Shown piece by piece: positions 33,690 to 33,980 of a DNA stretch of 33,980 nt (position 1 is its first letter; each line of letters starts with the position of its first letter). The DNA is from Verrucomicrobiota bacterium (lineage in GTDB: Bacteria > Verrucomicrobiota > Verrucomicrobiia > Chthoniobacterales > Terrimicrobiaceae). Where the stretch lies: assembly GCA_009886045.1 (NCBI GenBank), contig VFJO01000211.1:1-33980 (forward strand). The letters are read 5' to 3'. The position numbers and the translations under genes are program-made. A model generated the notes under the pieces. That model saw only the letters and a list, made by a program, of their open reading frames with translations, searched no databases and had not been told where the DNA came from.

Positions 33690-33980
33690 ATGGGCCTAAC
33701 GCGCATCGCTAATCCAATTTACGACGGGGCGTTCAAATACCTGCTGGACGACAACCGGGTCGCGCGGCTTTTCCTCTCGACGATGATCGGTGAGGAGATT
33801 GTCGAGCTCACATTTCGTCCCACCGAGCACCGCACCGATGTCGAGCAACGCAATGTCACGGTGTTCCGGATTGATTTCTCGGCCCGTATCGCACTTCCCA
33901 GCGGCGGAGAAAAGCTCGTCATCATTGAAATCCAGAAAGCAAAATTTGCGTCCGACATCATGCGCTTTCGCAAATATCTC
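33690..33980 (+). CDS. Rpn/PD-(D/E)XK nuclease family protein, N-terminal part, runs off the window
   Basis: The 97 visible residues begin MGLTRIANPIYDGAFKYLL, the opening of the Rpn/transposase-like PD-(D/E)XK family, with VFRIDFSARI and VIIEIQKAKFASDI giving the nuclease core: Asp in FRID, then Glu-x-Gln-Lys in EIQKAK. Members of this family promote DNA recombination or act as mobile-element or defence-linked nucleases. GAGG lies 8 nt before the ATG at 33690. The C-terminal part is beyond the right edge, so completeness is unknown. The 56-bp gap to the GNAT gene has no other feature. Confidence 0.85.
   Translation, partial: MGLTRIANPIYDGAFKYLLDDNRVARLFLSTMIGEEIVELTFRPTEHRTDVEQRNVTVFRIDFSARIALPSGGEKLVIIEIQKAKFASDIMRFRKYL

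Noticed and set aside
1-33980. CRISPR array, tRNA, rRNA or insertion sequence
   Set aside because: I saw no regularly spaced identical repeats with unique spacers, no tRNA cloverleaf with CCA-type ends, no rRNA, and no transposase flanked by terminal inverted repeats.

Overview
The window is about 34 kb of gene-dense chromosome from a Gram-negative, outer-membrane bacterium. A TolC-type outer membrane factor, an MsbA-type exporter and two lipobox proteins support this. Several traits together suggest Verrucomicrobiota or a related PVC-group lineage: the fused rhamnulose-phosphate aldolase/dehydrogenase beside lutABC, the weak or absent Shine-Dalgarno sequences, and a lipoprotein resembling verrucomicrobial pseudopilin tails. 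This assignment is a judgement from gene content, not a proof. Most of the window is vertically inherited-looking core and metabolic DNA. The only mobile-type gene is a partial Rpn/PD-(D/E)XK nuclease at the right edge.

Left block, 0.16-12.9 kb, minus strand: a long run headed by a good sigma70-like promoter at 12966-12994. The order is nusA, infB, rbfA, nrnA-like DHH phosphoesterase, truB, ribF, then a circularly permuted ATP-grasp/alpha-E fusion, two transglutaminase-like proteins, an SDR and a polyprenyl diphosphate synthase. Translation and ribosome-maturation genes are joined by 1-20 nt overlaps to the ATP-grasp/alpha-E/transglutaminase trio, a family set predicted to make or process peptides but biochemically poorly known. 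The prenyl synthase carries an in-frame TAG in a conserved position.

Middle block, 13.1-21.1 kb, plus strand: two small lipoproteins, a proline-rich TolC homologue, a secreted protein with a lysozyme-like E/D/GI-H signature, DNA polymerase X, a LysM plus YkuD-like protein whose catalytic SHGC is replaced by GLGG, and a secreted polysaccharide deacetylase. Apart from polX this looks like a cell-envelope group. It ends in a convergent intergenic region with long imperfect hairpins.

Right block, 21.3-30.5 kb: a minus-strand operon with every junction overlapping (DeoR-family regulator, rhaB, lutA, lutB, lutC, transglutaminase-TPR protein) faces a divergent fused aldolase/dehydrogenase. Together they can take L-rhamnulose to DHAP plus L-lactaldehyde, then L-lactate, then pyruvate. 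The 68-bp divergent spacer carries AAACAA(A/T) repeats at exact 10-bp steps, a candidate operator. After a 423-bp non-coding stretch with repeats and a perfect terminator hairpin come an MsbA-like ABC exporter translationally coupled to a GNAT-like protein, and the truncated nuclease gene.
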